Assembly: GCA_027002755.1 (NCBI GenBank)
Contig: JALWZI010000064.1
Location: 1-25,404 of the forward strand
From: Campylobacteraceae bacterium
GTDB taxonomy: Bacteria > Campylobacterota > Campylobacteria > Campylobacterales > Sulfurovaceae
Reading direction: 5' to 3'
DNA: 25,404 nt
This document shows, piece after piece, positions 14,328 to 21,510 of the stretch. The notes beneath the pieces were generated by a model that saw only the letters and a program-made list of their open reading frames with translations, was not told the DNA's origin and made no database searches. The position numbers and the translations under genes are program-made. The stretch's first letter is position 1, and every line of letters begins with the position of its first letter.

Positions 14328-14369
14328 CGATAGTCATTTCCCGATGTAAACGAAAAGAGAGGAGCAGAG

Positions 14370-15842
14370 ATGAAGAAACATTGCAAGATCCTGGCGACGG
14401 TGGGACCGGCCTGCCAGACGGCGGAGCGGTTGACGGAGATGATCCGGGCGGGGGTCAACCTCTTCCGGCTCAATTTCAGCCACGGAGACCACGCCTACCA
14501 CCTTCAGAGCCTGGAGGCGATCCGGGAAGCCTCCCGGCGTACCGGTCTGCATGTGGGGGTCCTGCAGGATATCAGCGGACCGAAAGTCCGTATCGGCAAG
14601 CTGGAGAAGGATCTCTTCCTGGAGGTGGGAGACCGGATCGAGTTCGTCCGGGAGGAGGTGGTGGGGCATTTCGACCGGCCCCATCACCTGGTGGTGAGCC
14701 TCAACCACCCGGAGCTTCTGGACAAGCTCAAAGTGGGTGAGCTGATCTACCTCTACGACGGGATCATCTGTGCCCGGGTGGTGCGGGTCGGCCGGAGTGT
14801 GGAAGCGGAGGTGATCAGCGGCGGGATGCTCTCCTCCCGCAAAGGGGTCAACTTCCCCAATACCCGGCTGGACCTGGATGTCCTGACCGACAAGGACAGA
14901 GAGGACATCGCCTGGGGGGTGGAGCACGGTGTCGATTTCATGGCGATCTCCTTCGTCCAGAAGGCGTCGGACATGGTTCGGGCCCGGGAGCTGGTGGCCT
15001 CCCTTGGCGGAAAGCAGGATCTCATTGCCAAGATCGAGAAGTTCGATGCGGTGGAGAACATCGATGCGATCCTGGAGGTGAGTGACGGGCTGATGGTGGC
15101 ACGGGGGGACCTGGGGATCGAGATCCCCTACTACCGGGTCCCGGAGGTGCAGAAGATGCTGATCCGCAAAGCCAACGAAGCCTCCAAGCCGGTGATCACC
15201 GCCACCCAGATGCTGCTGAGCATGACCCATGCGGAGCGGGCGACCCGGGCGGAGATCAGCGATGTGGCCAACGCGGTTCTGGACGGCTCCGACTGCCTGA
15301 TGCTCTCGGAGGAGAGTGCCATCGGGGAGTACCCGGTCCAGGCGGTGGAGACCATGAGCGCCACGATCCGGGAGGCGGAGGCGGTCTATCCCTATTTCCG
15401 GATCCATCAGTTCCCCTACAACGACGAGATGGATGTCATCGACGAATCGGCGGTGAACCTGGTGGAGAACATCGAGGCGGCGGCGATCCTGGCCATCACC
15501 AGCTCAGGACAGTCGGCGCGGAAGCTCTCCCGCTACCGTCCGAAGCAGCCGATCTACGCCGTGACCCATGCGGAGGAGATCGCCCGCAAGCTGACGATGG
15601 TCTGGGGGGTCGTTCCGGCCTTCCGTTCGGCGGCGGAGAGTGCGAGGCAGATGATGATCGACATCATCCGGCGGGGATTGGAGCAGGGGGTCCTGAAGCC
15701 GGAGCACAACTACGTGGTCACGGCGGGGGATCCTCCGGGGGTGCCCGGCACCACCAACATCATCCGGATCCTGCGCCGTCATGAACTGGAGCACTTCGCC
15801 AAAATGGCCCGGGAGAACCGCATCCCGAAAGATTGGGAGTAA
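14370..15842 (+). CDS. pyk: Pyruvate kinase
   Basis: 490 residues. It transfers phosphate from phosphoenolpyruvate to ADP. Seen in order: the N-terminal barrel start ILATVGPAC, RLNFSHGDH, DISGPKVRIG, the beta-barrel B domain (about 75-170), AKIEKFDAVENIDAI with the catalytic Lys, MVARGDLGIEIP, ATQMLLSM and the C-terminal allosteric domain (about 350-475). The active-site loop reads ATQMLLSM where ATQMLESM is usual. GAGGAG lies a few bases before ATG 14370. It is preceded by hairpin element copy 2 and faces ppx, only 5 bp away. Confidence 0.95.
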   Translation: MKKHCKILATVGPACQTAERLTEMIRAGVNLFRLNFSHGDHAYHLQSLEAIREASRRTGLHVGVLQDISGPKVRIGKLEKDLFLEVGDRIEFVREEVVGHFDRPHHLVVSLNHPELLDKLKVGELIYLYDGIICARVVRVGRSVEAEVISGGMLSSRKGVNFPNTRLDLDVLTDKDREDIAWGVEHGVDFMAISFVQKASDMVRARELVASLGGKQDLIAKIEKFDAVENIDAILEVSDGLMVARGDLGIEIPYYRVPEVQKMLIRKANEASKPVITATQMLLSMTHAERATRAEISDVANAVLDGSDCLMLSEESAIGEYPVQAVETMSATIREAEAVYPYFRIHQFPYNDEMDVIDESAVNLVENIEAAAILAITSSGQSARKLSRYRPKQPIYAVTHAEEIARKLTMVWGVVPAFRSAAESARQMMIDIIRRGLEQGVLKPEHNYVVTAGDPPGVPGTTNIIRILRRHELEHFAKMARENRIPKDWE

Positions 15843-15854
15843 CGCTTTTACTCC
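15836..15854. terminator. Palindrome holding both stop codons of pyk and ppx
   Basis: GGAGTAA (15836-15842) and TTACTCC (15848-15854) form a perfect 7-bp inverted repeat with a 5-nt spacer. The TAA stops of the two convergent genes are the inner ends of the two arms, so both genes end GAGTAA. It may act as a weak bidirectional 3'-end hairpin; there is no U-tract on either strand. Confidence 0.45.
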
Positions 15855-17368
15855 TGCTGTCCCGTCACCTCATCGATCTCGCCGCTGCAGGACGCTTCCC
15901 AGCCGTCGAGAAGTTCGACGCTGATCCCTTTGGGGGTCTGGAGGTTGGCGATCTCTTCGTGGGCCAGATAGAGGGGACGGTCGCTGTGGATCTGCAGGGT
16001 ATCGCCCTTCCAGGAGAAGTTTATGGTGGCTTTGGAAGAGTTTTCGTGGAGGATCAGCGTCAGGGTGTAGGCGAAGCTGAGCCATTTGATCACCTCTTTG
16101 GCAGGGAGCAGAGGTTTGTAGCGGCGATAGAGGGGTTTGTAGTAGAGGGAGTCCCCCTTGGAGCGCATCAGCAGGGCGATGGTGAGCATCTGGGAGTGGG
16201 TGAAGCCGAAGTTGAGCTCCTGCATGGCGATGTAGAAGGCGTGCTGGTGCTCCTTGTAGATGGTGAGCATCTTGCCGATGTTGGAGAGGCTCAGGGCGTC
16301 GGCGAGGAGCCGGCGATGCTCCGGGGTGCTCGGGTAGCGGTCGGTGATGGCCTCGAAGAGTTTGCGCCCGATGCACTGTTTGTTCCCCTCGGGAAGTTTG
16401 AGCAGATCGAAACGGTCTTTGATGCTGCGGAGACTGGGGTTGATCCCCGGAGGAAAGCGCAGGCCGTCCCGGCGCAGCAGGTCGTGGAGGAAGACCCCCT
16501 CCCGCACCCCGACGCCGCTGGTGAGGACCTCTTTGGCCTCCAGGTGCCGCAGGACCTCCAGGAAGATATGGGTCCCCTCCCGGATCGTATCGAAGCGGTT
16601 CTTTTTGATATAGAGTTCGGGGAGGCGTTCGATGGGGGCCTCCACGATCGCCTTGAGGTAGGCTTTGTGCTCTTTGAGCGGATAGCCGAAGGCGTGGATC
16701 TTGTCGAAGGGGTAGTCGCTGCGGAGCATAACCCCTCTCGCCAGGGCCCGGGCGGTTCCGCCGATCCCCACGGCCAGCCGACTGCGAAAACTCTCGGGGA
16801 GGGTCTCGAGACGCTGACGGATATAGGCCCTCGCCTCTTTGAGGCTGCGTCCCGGATCGGTGAAGAGCTCTTTGAGTCGGACGGTCCCCAGGTCCAGAGA
16901 GACCGTTTCGACGATGCGTCCCTCCCGGATCAGGGCCATGTCGGTGGAACCGCCGCCGATATCGACGGTGACCCCTTCCCGGATCGGGAGGAGGTTCAGG
17001 GCGGCCACGGCGCCGTAACGGGCCTCCCTGAGTCCGTCGATGACCCGGATCTGCAAGCCGAGGCGCTGACGGACGACCCGGAGAAAAGCCTCCCGGTTGG
17101 GCGCGTCCCGCAGGGCGGAGGTGGCGACACAGTGGACTTTGCGGACTTTGTATTCCCGAAGAGTGTGGGTAAAGGAGTGCAGGGCTCCGAAGGCCCGACG
17201 GATGCCGACGGGTTGGAGATATCCGCCCGCCTCGTAGGCTCCTTCGCCGATTCGGACCCGGCTCTTTTGCTGAACGATGAGGTGGAAGCCGTAGCGGCTG
17301 GTCCGCTGGAAGATCACCAGGCGGGCGGAGTTGGAGCCGATATCGATAACGGCGATACGTTTGGGCAT
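15848..17368 (-). CDS. ppx: Ppx/GppA family phosphatase (exopolyphosphatase or pppGpp phosphatase)
   Basis: 506 residues from ATG 17368 (MPKRIAVIDIGSNSARLV); the open frame extends 46 codons further but reads through the ferredoxin gene. It has the sugar-kinase/Hsp70-type phosphate loops DIGSNSARL and DIGGGSTDMAL plus GIGGTARAL, then a C-terminal HD-like helical domain (about 300-430, SNIGKMLTIYKEHQHAFYI region) with degenerate metal motif. Family members remove terminal phosphate from polyphosphate or pppGpp; which one cannot be told. It starts 7 bp after the ferredoxin stop. Ferredoxin, Ppx and a CosR-type regulator are also neighbours in Campylobacter jejuni, as I recall. Confidence 0.9.
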   Translation of the reverse strand: MPKRIAVIDIGSNSARLVIFQRTSRYGFHLIVQQKSRVRIGEGAYEAGGYLQPVGIRRAFGALHSFTHTLREYKVRKVHCVATSALRDAPNREAFLRVVRQRLGLQIRVIDGLREARYGAVAALNLLPIREGVTVDIGGGSTDMALIREGRIVETVSLDLGTVRLKELFTDPGRSLKEARAYIRQRLETLPESFRSRLAVGIGGTARALARGVMLRSDYPFDKIHAFGYPLKEHKAYLKAIVEAPIERLPELYIKKNRFDTIREGTHIFLEVLRHLEAKEVLTSGVGVREGVFLHDLLRRDGLRFPPGINPSLRSIKDRFDLLKLPEGNKQCIGRKLFEAITDRYPSTPEHRRLLADALSLSNIGKMLTIYKEHQHAFYIAMQELNFGFTHSQMLTIALLMRSKGDSLYYKPLYRRYKPLLPAKEVIKWLSFAYTLTLILHENSSKATINFSWKGDTLQIHSDRPLYLAHEEIANLQTPKGISVELLDGWEASCSGEIDEVTGQQE

Positions 17369-17375
17369 CGGAGGC

Positions 17376-17627
17376 TCAGTGCTCCTCCTGCAGCTGTTCG
17401 AATTTGAATTTGAGCTCCTCGGCACTCTCGACGTTGTCGGGGTCCGGGATGATGCAGTCGACGGGACAGACGGCGATACACTGGGGCTCGTCGAAGAAAC
17501 CGACACACTCGGTGCAGCGGTCGGGATCGATGATATAGATGGGATCGTTCTCCTCGATCGCTTCGTTGGGACACTCTTCGCGACAGGCGTCGCAGGCGAT
17601 GCATTCCTCGGTGATCAGTAGCGCCAT
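17376..17627 (-). CDS. fdx: 2[4Fe-4S] ferredoxin (YfhL/Alvin type)
   Basis: 83 residues. The first cluster motif is Cys9-x2-Cys12-x2-Cys15-x3-Cys19-Pro. The second is Cys38-x2-Cys41-x8-Cys50-x3-Cys54-Pro with the longer insertion and an extra Cys58 typical of Allochromatium-type low-potential ferredoxins. The acidic tail extends about 20 residues. GAGGA lies 7 nt before the ATG. It is a plausible electron donor for the siroheme reductase nirA, but that is inference. Co-transcribed with ppx. Confidence 0.93.
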   Translation of the reverse strand: MALLITEECIACDACREECPNEAIEENDPIYIIDPDRCTECVGFFDEPQCIAVCPVDCIIPDPDNVESAEELKFKFEQLQEEH

Positions 17628-17659
17628 TGTTCATCCTCGTAGGTGGATTTGATTTCCGA

Positions 17660-17665
17660 GTTATA
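17660..17665 (-). promoter_or_regulatory. Candidate promoter of fdx-ppx
   Basis: TATAAC on the minus strand 32 nt before the ferredoxin ATG, with TTTCGC at 17682-17687 as a possible -35 at 16 bp. It lies in the 74-bp gap after the histidine kinase gene. Confidence 0.4.
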
Positions 17666-17701
17666 GCCAATAGAACCTTAAGCGAAAGAGGTGAGAAGGG
17701 A

Positions 17702-19003
17702 TCAGGAGGAATTTTTCCCGAGAGGCAGGACGAAGGTGGCCACCGCTCCCCGGCCGTCCCGACGGTTGCGCAGTGTCACTTCGGCCCCTAGAGCGTCGGC
17801 GGCGCTTTTGACCAGGAAAAGTCCCAGCCCGGCGCCGGGGGAGTCGGCGGAGCGCTTGAAGGGGGCGAAGAGATCCACCCCTTCGTCGATCCCGGGTCCT
17901 TCGTCCCGGACCTTCACCACCAGCGTCTCTCCTTTGCGGTAGGAGAAGAGGCGCACGGTGCCTCCCTCGGGAGTGAAACGCAGGGCGTTTTGGATCAGGT
18001 TCTGGAGGATCTGGGTCAGGAGCAGGGGCTGGATGCGGGTGCGGAGCTTCTCGGGGGTGAGCCTCGCCTGCAGCCGTTTGCCCGACGCTTCGGCCAGGAG
18101 AGAGAACTCCGCCGCCTTTTTCCGCAGGAGCTCGATCAGGTCCAGCTCCACCGGCGGTTCGAACTGGGCCCCTTCGGCCCGGCCGAACTCCAGGATGGAA
18201 CCTACGATCCGGTTCATGTCATCCACGGTGGCGATGTTCTCCCGGATCACCCGCTCCAGCTCTTCGGGGGTTTTTTTCTTTTTGATCAGCGCCACCTGGC
18301 CCCGGGTCTTGATGACCGCCAGAGGGGTTTTCAGTTCGTGGGCCGTCCCGACGAAGAGCTCTTTCTTGTAGAGCAGGAAGCTCTTGATCCTTGCCACCAG
18401 CTGGTTGATGGAGCGTCCCAGCGGACGAAACTCCAGGGGGATCTGCTCCAGAGCGACGGGTTCGAGGATATTCTCGTTCATCTTCTCCAGTTTCTGGGAG
18501 AAGAAGCGGATCGGGGAGAGGAGCATTTTGGAGAGGAAGAAGGCGTAGAGGATGATCAGCCCCATGGCCAGGACGTTGAGCAGGACGATGGAGCGGAAGA
18601 CCTGATGCTGCAGGCGCTTCTGCTGGGTGATATCGGCGGTGAGGATCAGGTAGCGCTGCTGCCGGAAGTTGTAGGGGAAGAAGGCCTGGAGATAGGTGTG
18701 CCTGTCCCGGACGATCTGCTGAAAGTGTCTCGGGCGGTAGGCCGCTTCCGGGGCCCGGGCGATCCGGGCGTTGATCTTGAGGGTCTTGCGCAGCAGCGTC
18801 CGCTGCTTCTTCAGGGCTTCCTCCAGATTGTCATATTTGGCGAAGAGGTAGTTGGCCTGCTTGATCAGGGAGGCCTTGAGGCTCGTCTCCACACTGTGAT
18901 TGATGTAGGCGTAGAGGATCAGGGAAAAGAGGGTCAGCAGCACCGCCATGGAGGCGGTGAGCTTGATGAGGAAGTTGAGTCTCAGGCTTTTTGAGGAAAG
19001 CAA
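17702..19003 (-). CDS. Sensor histidine kinase, partner of the CosR/HsrA-like regulator
   Basis: 433 residues. There is one membrane helix near 13-34, an extracytoplasmic domain of about 100 residues, a second helix (about 138-158), a linker, then the dimerisation H-box GTAHELKTPLAV with His222 and a full ATPase domain: N-box QNLIQNALRFTP (Asn339), G1 DEGPGI and G2 GAGLGLFL. It would autophosphorylate on His222 and pass phosphate to the regulator encoded upstream. The start appears to be TTG 19003 inside the end of the regulator gene (22-bp overlap), which implies translational coupling; no better start precedes the first membrane helix. Confidence 0.93.
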   Translation of the reverse strand: MLSSKSLRLNFLIKLTASMAVLLTLFSLILYAYINHSVETSLKASLIKQANYLFAKYDNLEEALKKQRTLLRKTLKINARIARAPEAAYRPRHFQQIVRDRHTYLQAFFPYNFRQQRYLILTADITQQKRLQHQVFRSIVLLNVLAMGLIILYAFFLSKMLLSPIRFFSQKLEKMNENILEPVALEQIPLEFRPLGRSINQLVARIKSFLLYKKELFVGTAHELKTPLAVIKTRGQVALIKKKKTPEELERVIRENIATVDDMNRIVGSILEFGRAEGAQFEPPVELDLIELLRKKAAEFSLLAEASGKRLQARLTPEKLRTRIQPLLLTQILQNLIQNALRFTPEGGTVRLFSYRKGETLVVKVRDEGPGIDEGVDLFAPFKRSADSPGAGLGLFLVKSAADALGAEVTLRNRRDGRGAVATFVLPLGKNSS

Positions 19004-19653
19004 AAGCGGTAACCCCGCCGGCGAACGGTTTCGATGGTGACGATCCCCAGGGGTTTGTCCATCTTCTGGCGGATCTGATTGATGGCGACTTCGATGACGT
19101 TGGGGGTGACCAGCTCGGGCTCCTCCCAGATGGCGTCGAGAAGCTGCTCTTTGGAGACGATCTGGTCCTTGTGCATCGCCAGGTGGGTCAGGACCTCGAA
19201 GGGCTTGCCTTTGAGCTCGATGGTCTCACCCTTGTAGATGATCTTCTCCTCTTCGGGATTGATGACGAGATCCTCGATCTCGATGATGTTGCTGCCGCCG
19301 AAGCGGAGTTTGGCTTCGATCCGCATCAGGAGAATGTCGAAATCGAAGGGTTTTTTGATGTAGTCGTCGGCGCCGGCGCGCAGCGCTTCGATCTCGCTCT
19401 CCTTGTCGTCCCGGGCGGAGAGGACGATGACGGCGGTCTTGGGGCGTTTCTCCTTGATCTCGGGGATCAGATCGATGCCGTTGCCGTCGGGGAGCATCCA
19501 GTCCAGCAGAACCAGGTCGTAGTTGCGGATGTCCAGGTAGTAGCGGCCGTCGGCAAGGCTTTCGGCGATATCGTTCTGATAGCCGTACTCCTTGAGCCCC
19601 TCGGAGAGCGTTTTGCTCAGCGTCACTTCATCTTCGATGATAAGAATGCGCAT
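18982..19653 (-). CDS. cosR: OmpR-family response regulator, CosR/HsrA orthologue
   Basis: 223 residues. The receiver domain has the acidic pair Glu8-Asp9, phospho-acceptor Asp51 (LLDWMLPDG), Ser79 and Lys101 (KKPF). The C-terminal winged helix (about 125-220) includes KGKPFEVLTHLA, KEQLLDAIWEEPE and VTIETVRRRGYRFCFP, which I recognise as nearly identical to H. pylori HsrA (HP1043) and C. jejuni CosR (Cj0355c), essential regulators of redox and growth genes. H. pylori HsrA lacks the receiver Asp and no partner kinase is known; here the Asp and an overlapping kinase gene are present. AAAGG precedes the ATG. Confidence 0.92.
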   Translation of the reverse strand: MRILIIEDEVTLSKTLSEGLKEYGYQNDIAESLADGRYYLDIRNYDLVLLDWMLPDGNGIDLIPEIKEKRPKTAVIVLSARDDKESEIEALRAGADDYIKKPFDFDILLMRIEAKLRFGGSNIIEIEDLVINPEEEKIIYKGETIELKGKPFEVLTHLAMHKDQIVSKEQLLDAIWEEPELVTPNVIEVAINQIRQKMDKPLGIVTIETVRRRGYRFCFPQKA

Positions 19654-19672
19654 CGATTCAGCCTTTGTTCAG

Positions 19673-19693
19673 TTTAAGATTTTTTTAATTATA
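19673..19693 (-). promoter_or_regulatory. cosR promoter with overlapping direct-repeat operator
   Basis: The minus strand carries TATAAT at 19688-19693, preceded by TGT (extended -10), about 35 nt before the cosR ATG. Read on the plus strand, TTTAAG (19673-19678) and TTTAAT (19684-19689) form a direct repeat with an 11-bp period over this box. Tandem half-sites one helical turn apart are typical of OmpR/PhoB-family operators, and TTTAAG-like hexamers are what I recall for HsrA. Autoregulation is a reasonable inference. Confidence 0.6.
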
Positions 19694-19730
19694 ACACAAA
19701 TATATCACAAAATCTTCCCGCGGCTCCGAT

Positions 19731-19747
19731 TTCATCCTCAATTCATC
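19731..19747 (+). promoter_or_regulatory. Direct repeat upstream of the FtsX operon
   Basis: TTCATC at 19731-19736 recurs at 19742-19747, an 11-bp period, 60-77 bp before the FtsX gene start. It is a candidate operator for an OmpR-type regulator. No strong plus-strand -10 is visible nearby (TATCCT at 19757-19762 is the best). Confidence 0.4.
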
Positions 19748-19807
19748 TCCACCCTCTATCCTGCCGAAAGAATCCCGAACCCGGGACCATTGACAGGAGA
19801 GTGACCG

Positions 19808-20890
19808 ATGTTCATCCATGCCTTCAAGTCGCTTCGGGCCAATCCGATGCGTACCCTGCTGGTCTTCGGCAGTCTGACGGTTTCCGTTACTGCCGTTTTC
19901 CTCATCAACGCCATTGCCCACGGTATCGTCTCCTCCTACAGCACGATCCTCCGCAGTGACGGGGATCTGATCGTGACCCAGGCGAAGATCTCGGATACCT
20001 TTTTCAGTGATGTCGATACCGCGCTGATCCCGAAGATCCGGAAGATCCCGGGTGTGGAAAAGGTCACGGCCATGATCGTGGGGGCCAGTCCGGTGGAGCG
20101 TCTCCCCATCGTGGCGGTCTACGGTCTCTCCCCGGAGCGTATGGAACGATACCGGCTGCTGAGGGGCCACTACCCCGGCCCGGGGGAGGTGATGGTCGGT
20201 CGGAGCATCGCCGGCAGGCTGCCGATGCCGGCCCTCTCTATCGGTGACCGGCGCTTTCGGATCGCAGGGGTGTTCGGTTCCGACACCGGGTTCGAAAGCG
20301 GAGGGGTGGTCCTGACCCTGAAAGATGCGGGAACGCTCTTCCATAAAAAGGCCTCCATGCTCTTTGTGGATCTCGACGGCCGGGTACCGGCAGAGAAAGT
20401 GATCGCAGCCGTGGCGGCGCTCTCTCCCAAGATCGAAGTCAAAAGTACCGAGAGCTTCGTCAAGAACTACCATCAGTTCCGCATCATCGAAACCTCCGCC
20501 GACGTGATCAGCCTCATCGCGCTCCTGATGGGTCTGATCTCCATCGCCTCCATCATGAGCGTGACGATGCTGGAACGCAAATACGAATTCGGCATTCTCC
20601 GGGCGTTGGGATACGGACGAGGCGTGATCGTGGGACGGATCCTTCTCGAGACGCTCTGGATCGGGGTCGCGGCTTATCTGACGGCCCTGGCAGCCGCTCT
20701 GGGGATCCTCTGGATCCTGCGTCGTCTGCCGGCACTTCAGGGATATGTGGACGGGATCATCACCCTTCCCATGGCGGTGGAGGTGGGGCTCGCGGCCCTG
20801 GGGATAACGGTGCTGGGGGCGATCCTCCCGGCCTGGAAGAGTTCGGGGATCGATCCCATGGAACTGATCACACGGGGGAGTCGGGCATGA
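19808..20890 (+). CDS. FtsX/MacB-family ABC transporter permease
   Basis: 360 residues with the FtsX layout: one membrane helix near 17-40, a large periplasmic domain (about 41-230, MacB-like), then three C-terminal helices (about 235-260, 280-305 and 322-345). It ends with the family's cytoplasmic tail PAWKSSGIDPMELI. AGGAG lies 9-10 nt before the ATG. The 3' end overlaps the ATPase gene by 4 bp, so the two form one type VII ABC system of the LolCDE/MacB kind, which usually moves lipoproteins or substrates within the periplasm rather than through the membrane. No adaptor protein is encoded nearby. Confidence 0.9.
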   Translation: MFIHAFKSLRANPMRTLLVFGSLTVSVTAVFLINAIAHGIVSSYSTILRSDGDLIVTQAKISDTFFSDVDTALIPKIRKIPGVEKVTAMIVGASPVERLPIVAVYGLSPERMERYRLLRGHYPGPGEVMVGRSIAGRLPMPALSIGDRRFRIAGVFGSDTGFESGGVVLTLKDAGTLFHKKASMLFVDLDGRVPAEKVIAAVAALSPKIEVKSTESFVKNYHQFRIIETSADVISLIALLMGLISIASIMSVTMLERKYEFGILRALGYGRGVIVGRILLETLWIGVAAYLTALAAALGILWILRRLPALQGYVDGIITLPMAVEVGLAALGITVLGAILPAWKSSGIDPMELITRGSRA

Positions 20891-21510
20891 TCGTCGCCGT
20901 GGACCTGGTGCATTTCTACGGGCAGGAACGGGTGATCGACGGGATCAGTCTGCAGATCGCTCCGGGGGAGTTCGTGGCCCTGACGGGAGAGAGCGGCAGC
21001 GGAAAGTCGACCCTTCTGTCGATTCTTTCGACCCTCCTGCATCCCGATTCCGGGCATATTTTCATCGATGGACAATCGATGGAGACCCTGAAGGACCCCA
21101 ACCGGTTTCGCCGGGAATACATAGGGTTTGTGTTTCAGTTCCATTATCTGATCCCCTACCTGAATATCCGGGAAAATGTCGCGCTTGCCGCCCCGAAACG
21201 GTCCGGAGAGGAGATTATGGAACTCCTGGAACGGCTGGGGATCGGAGCGATCGCCCACAAGATGGCCGATGAGGTCTCGGGAGGACAGCGGCAGCGGGCG
21301 GCGATCGCCCGGGCCGTGGCCAACGGACCGAGGATCCTCTTCGCTGACGAACCCACGGGCAATCTGGACTCGAAAAACTCCGAGAAGGTCTTCGATCTCT
21401 TCCGCAAGATCGCCGATGAGGGAACGACCCTGGTGGTGGCGACCCATGACCGGCGCCTGGCGGAGCGGGCCGACCGGATCATCGAAATCAAGGATGGCCG
21501 TCTTGTCTAG
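20887..21510 (+). CDS. LolD/MacB-type ABC ATPase
   Basis: 207 residues. Walker A GESGSGKST (34-42, Lys40), Q-loop Gln84, signature VSGGQRQR (130-137), Walker B ILFADEPTGNLDS (150-162) and the H-loop THD near the end are all intact, so it is an active ATPase. DEPTGNLDS is typical of the LolD/FtsE/MacB group. ATG overlaps the permease stop. The next gene starts inside its last codons. Confidence 0.95.
   Translation: MIVAVDLVHFYGQERVIDGISLQIAPGEFVALTGESGSGKSTLLSILSTLLHPDSGHIFIDGQSMETLKDPNRFRREYIGFVFQFHYLIPYLNIRENVALAAPKRSGEEIMELLERLGIGAIAHKMADEVSGGQRQRAAIARAVANGPRILFADEPTGNLDSKNSEKVFDLFRKIADEGTTLVVATHDRRLAERADRIIEIKDGRLV

Noticed and set aside
15833..17407. 524-codon plus-strand open frame opposite ppx
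   Set aside because: Shadow of the Ppx/GppA gene; it starts inside the end of pyk and shows no domain.
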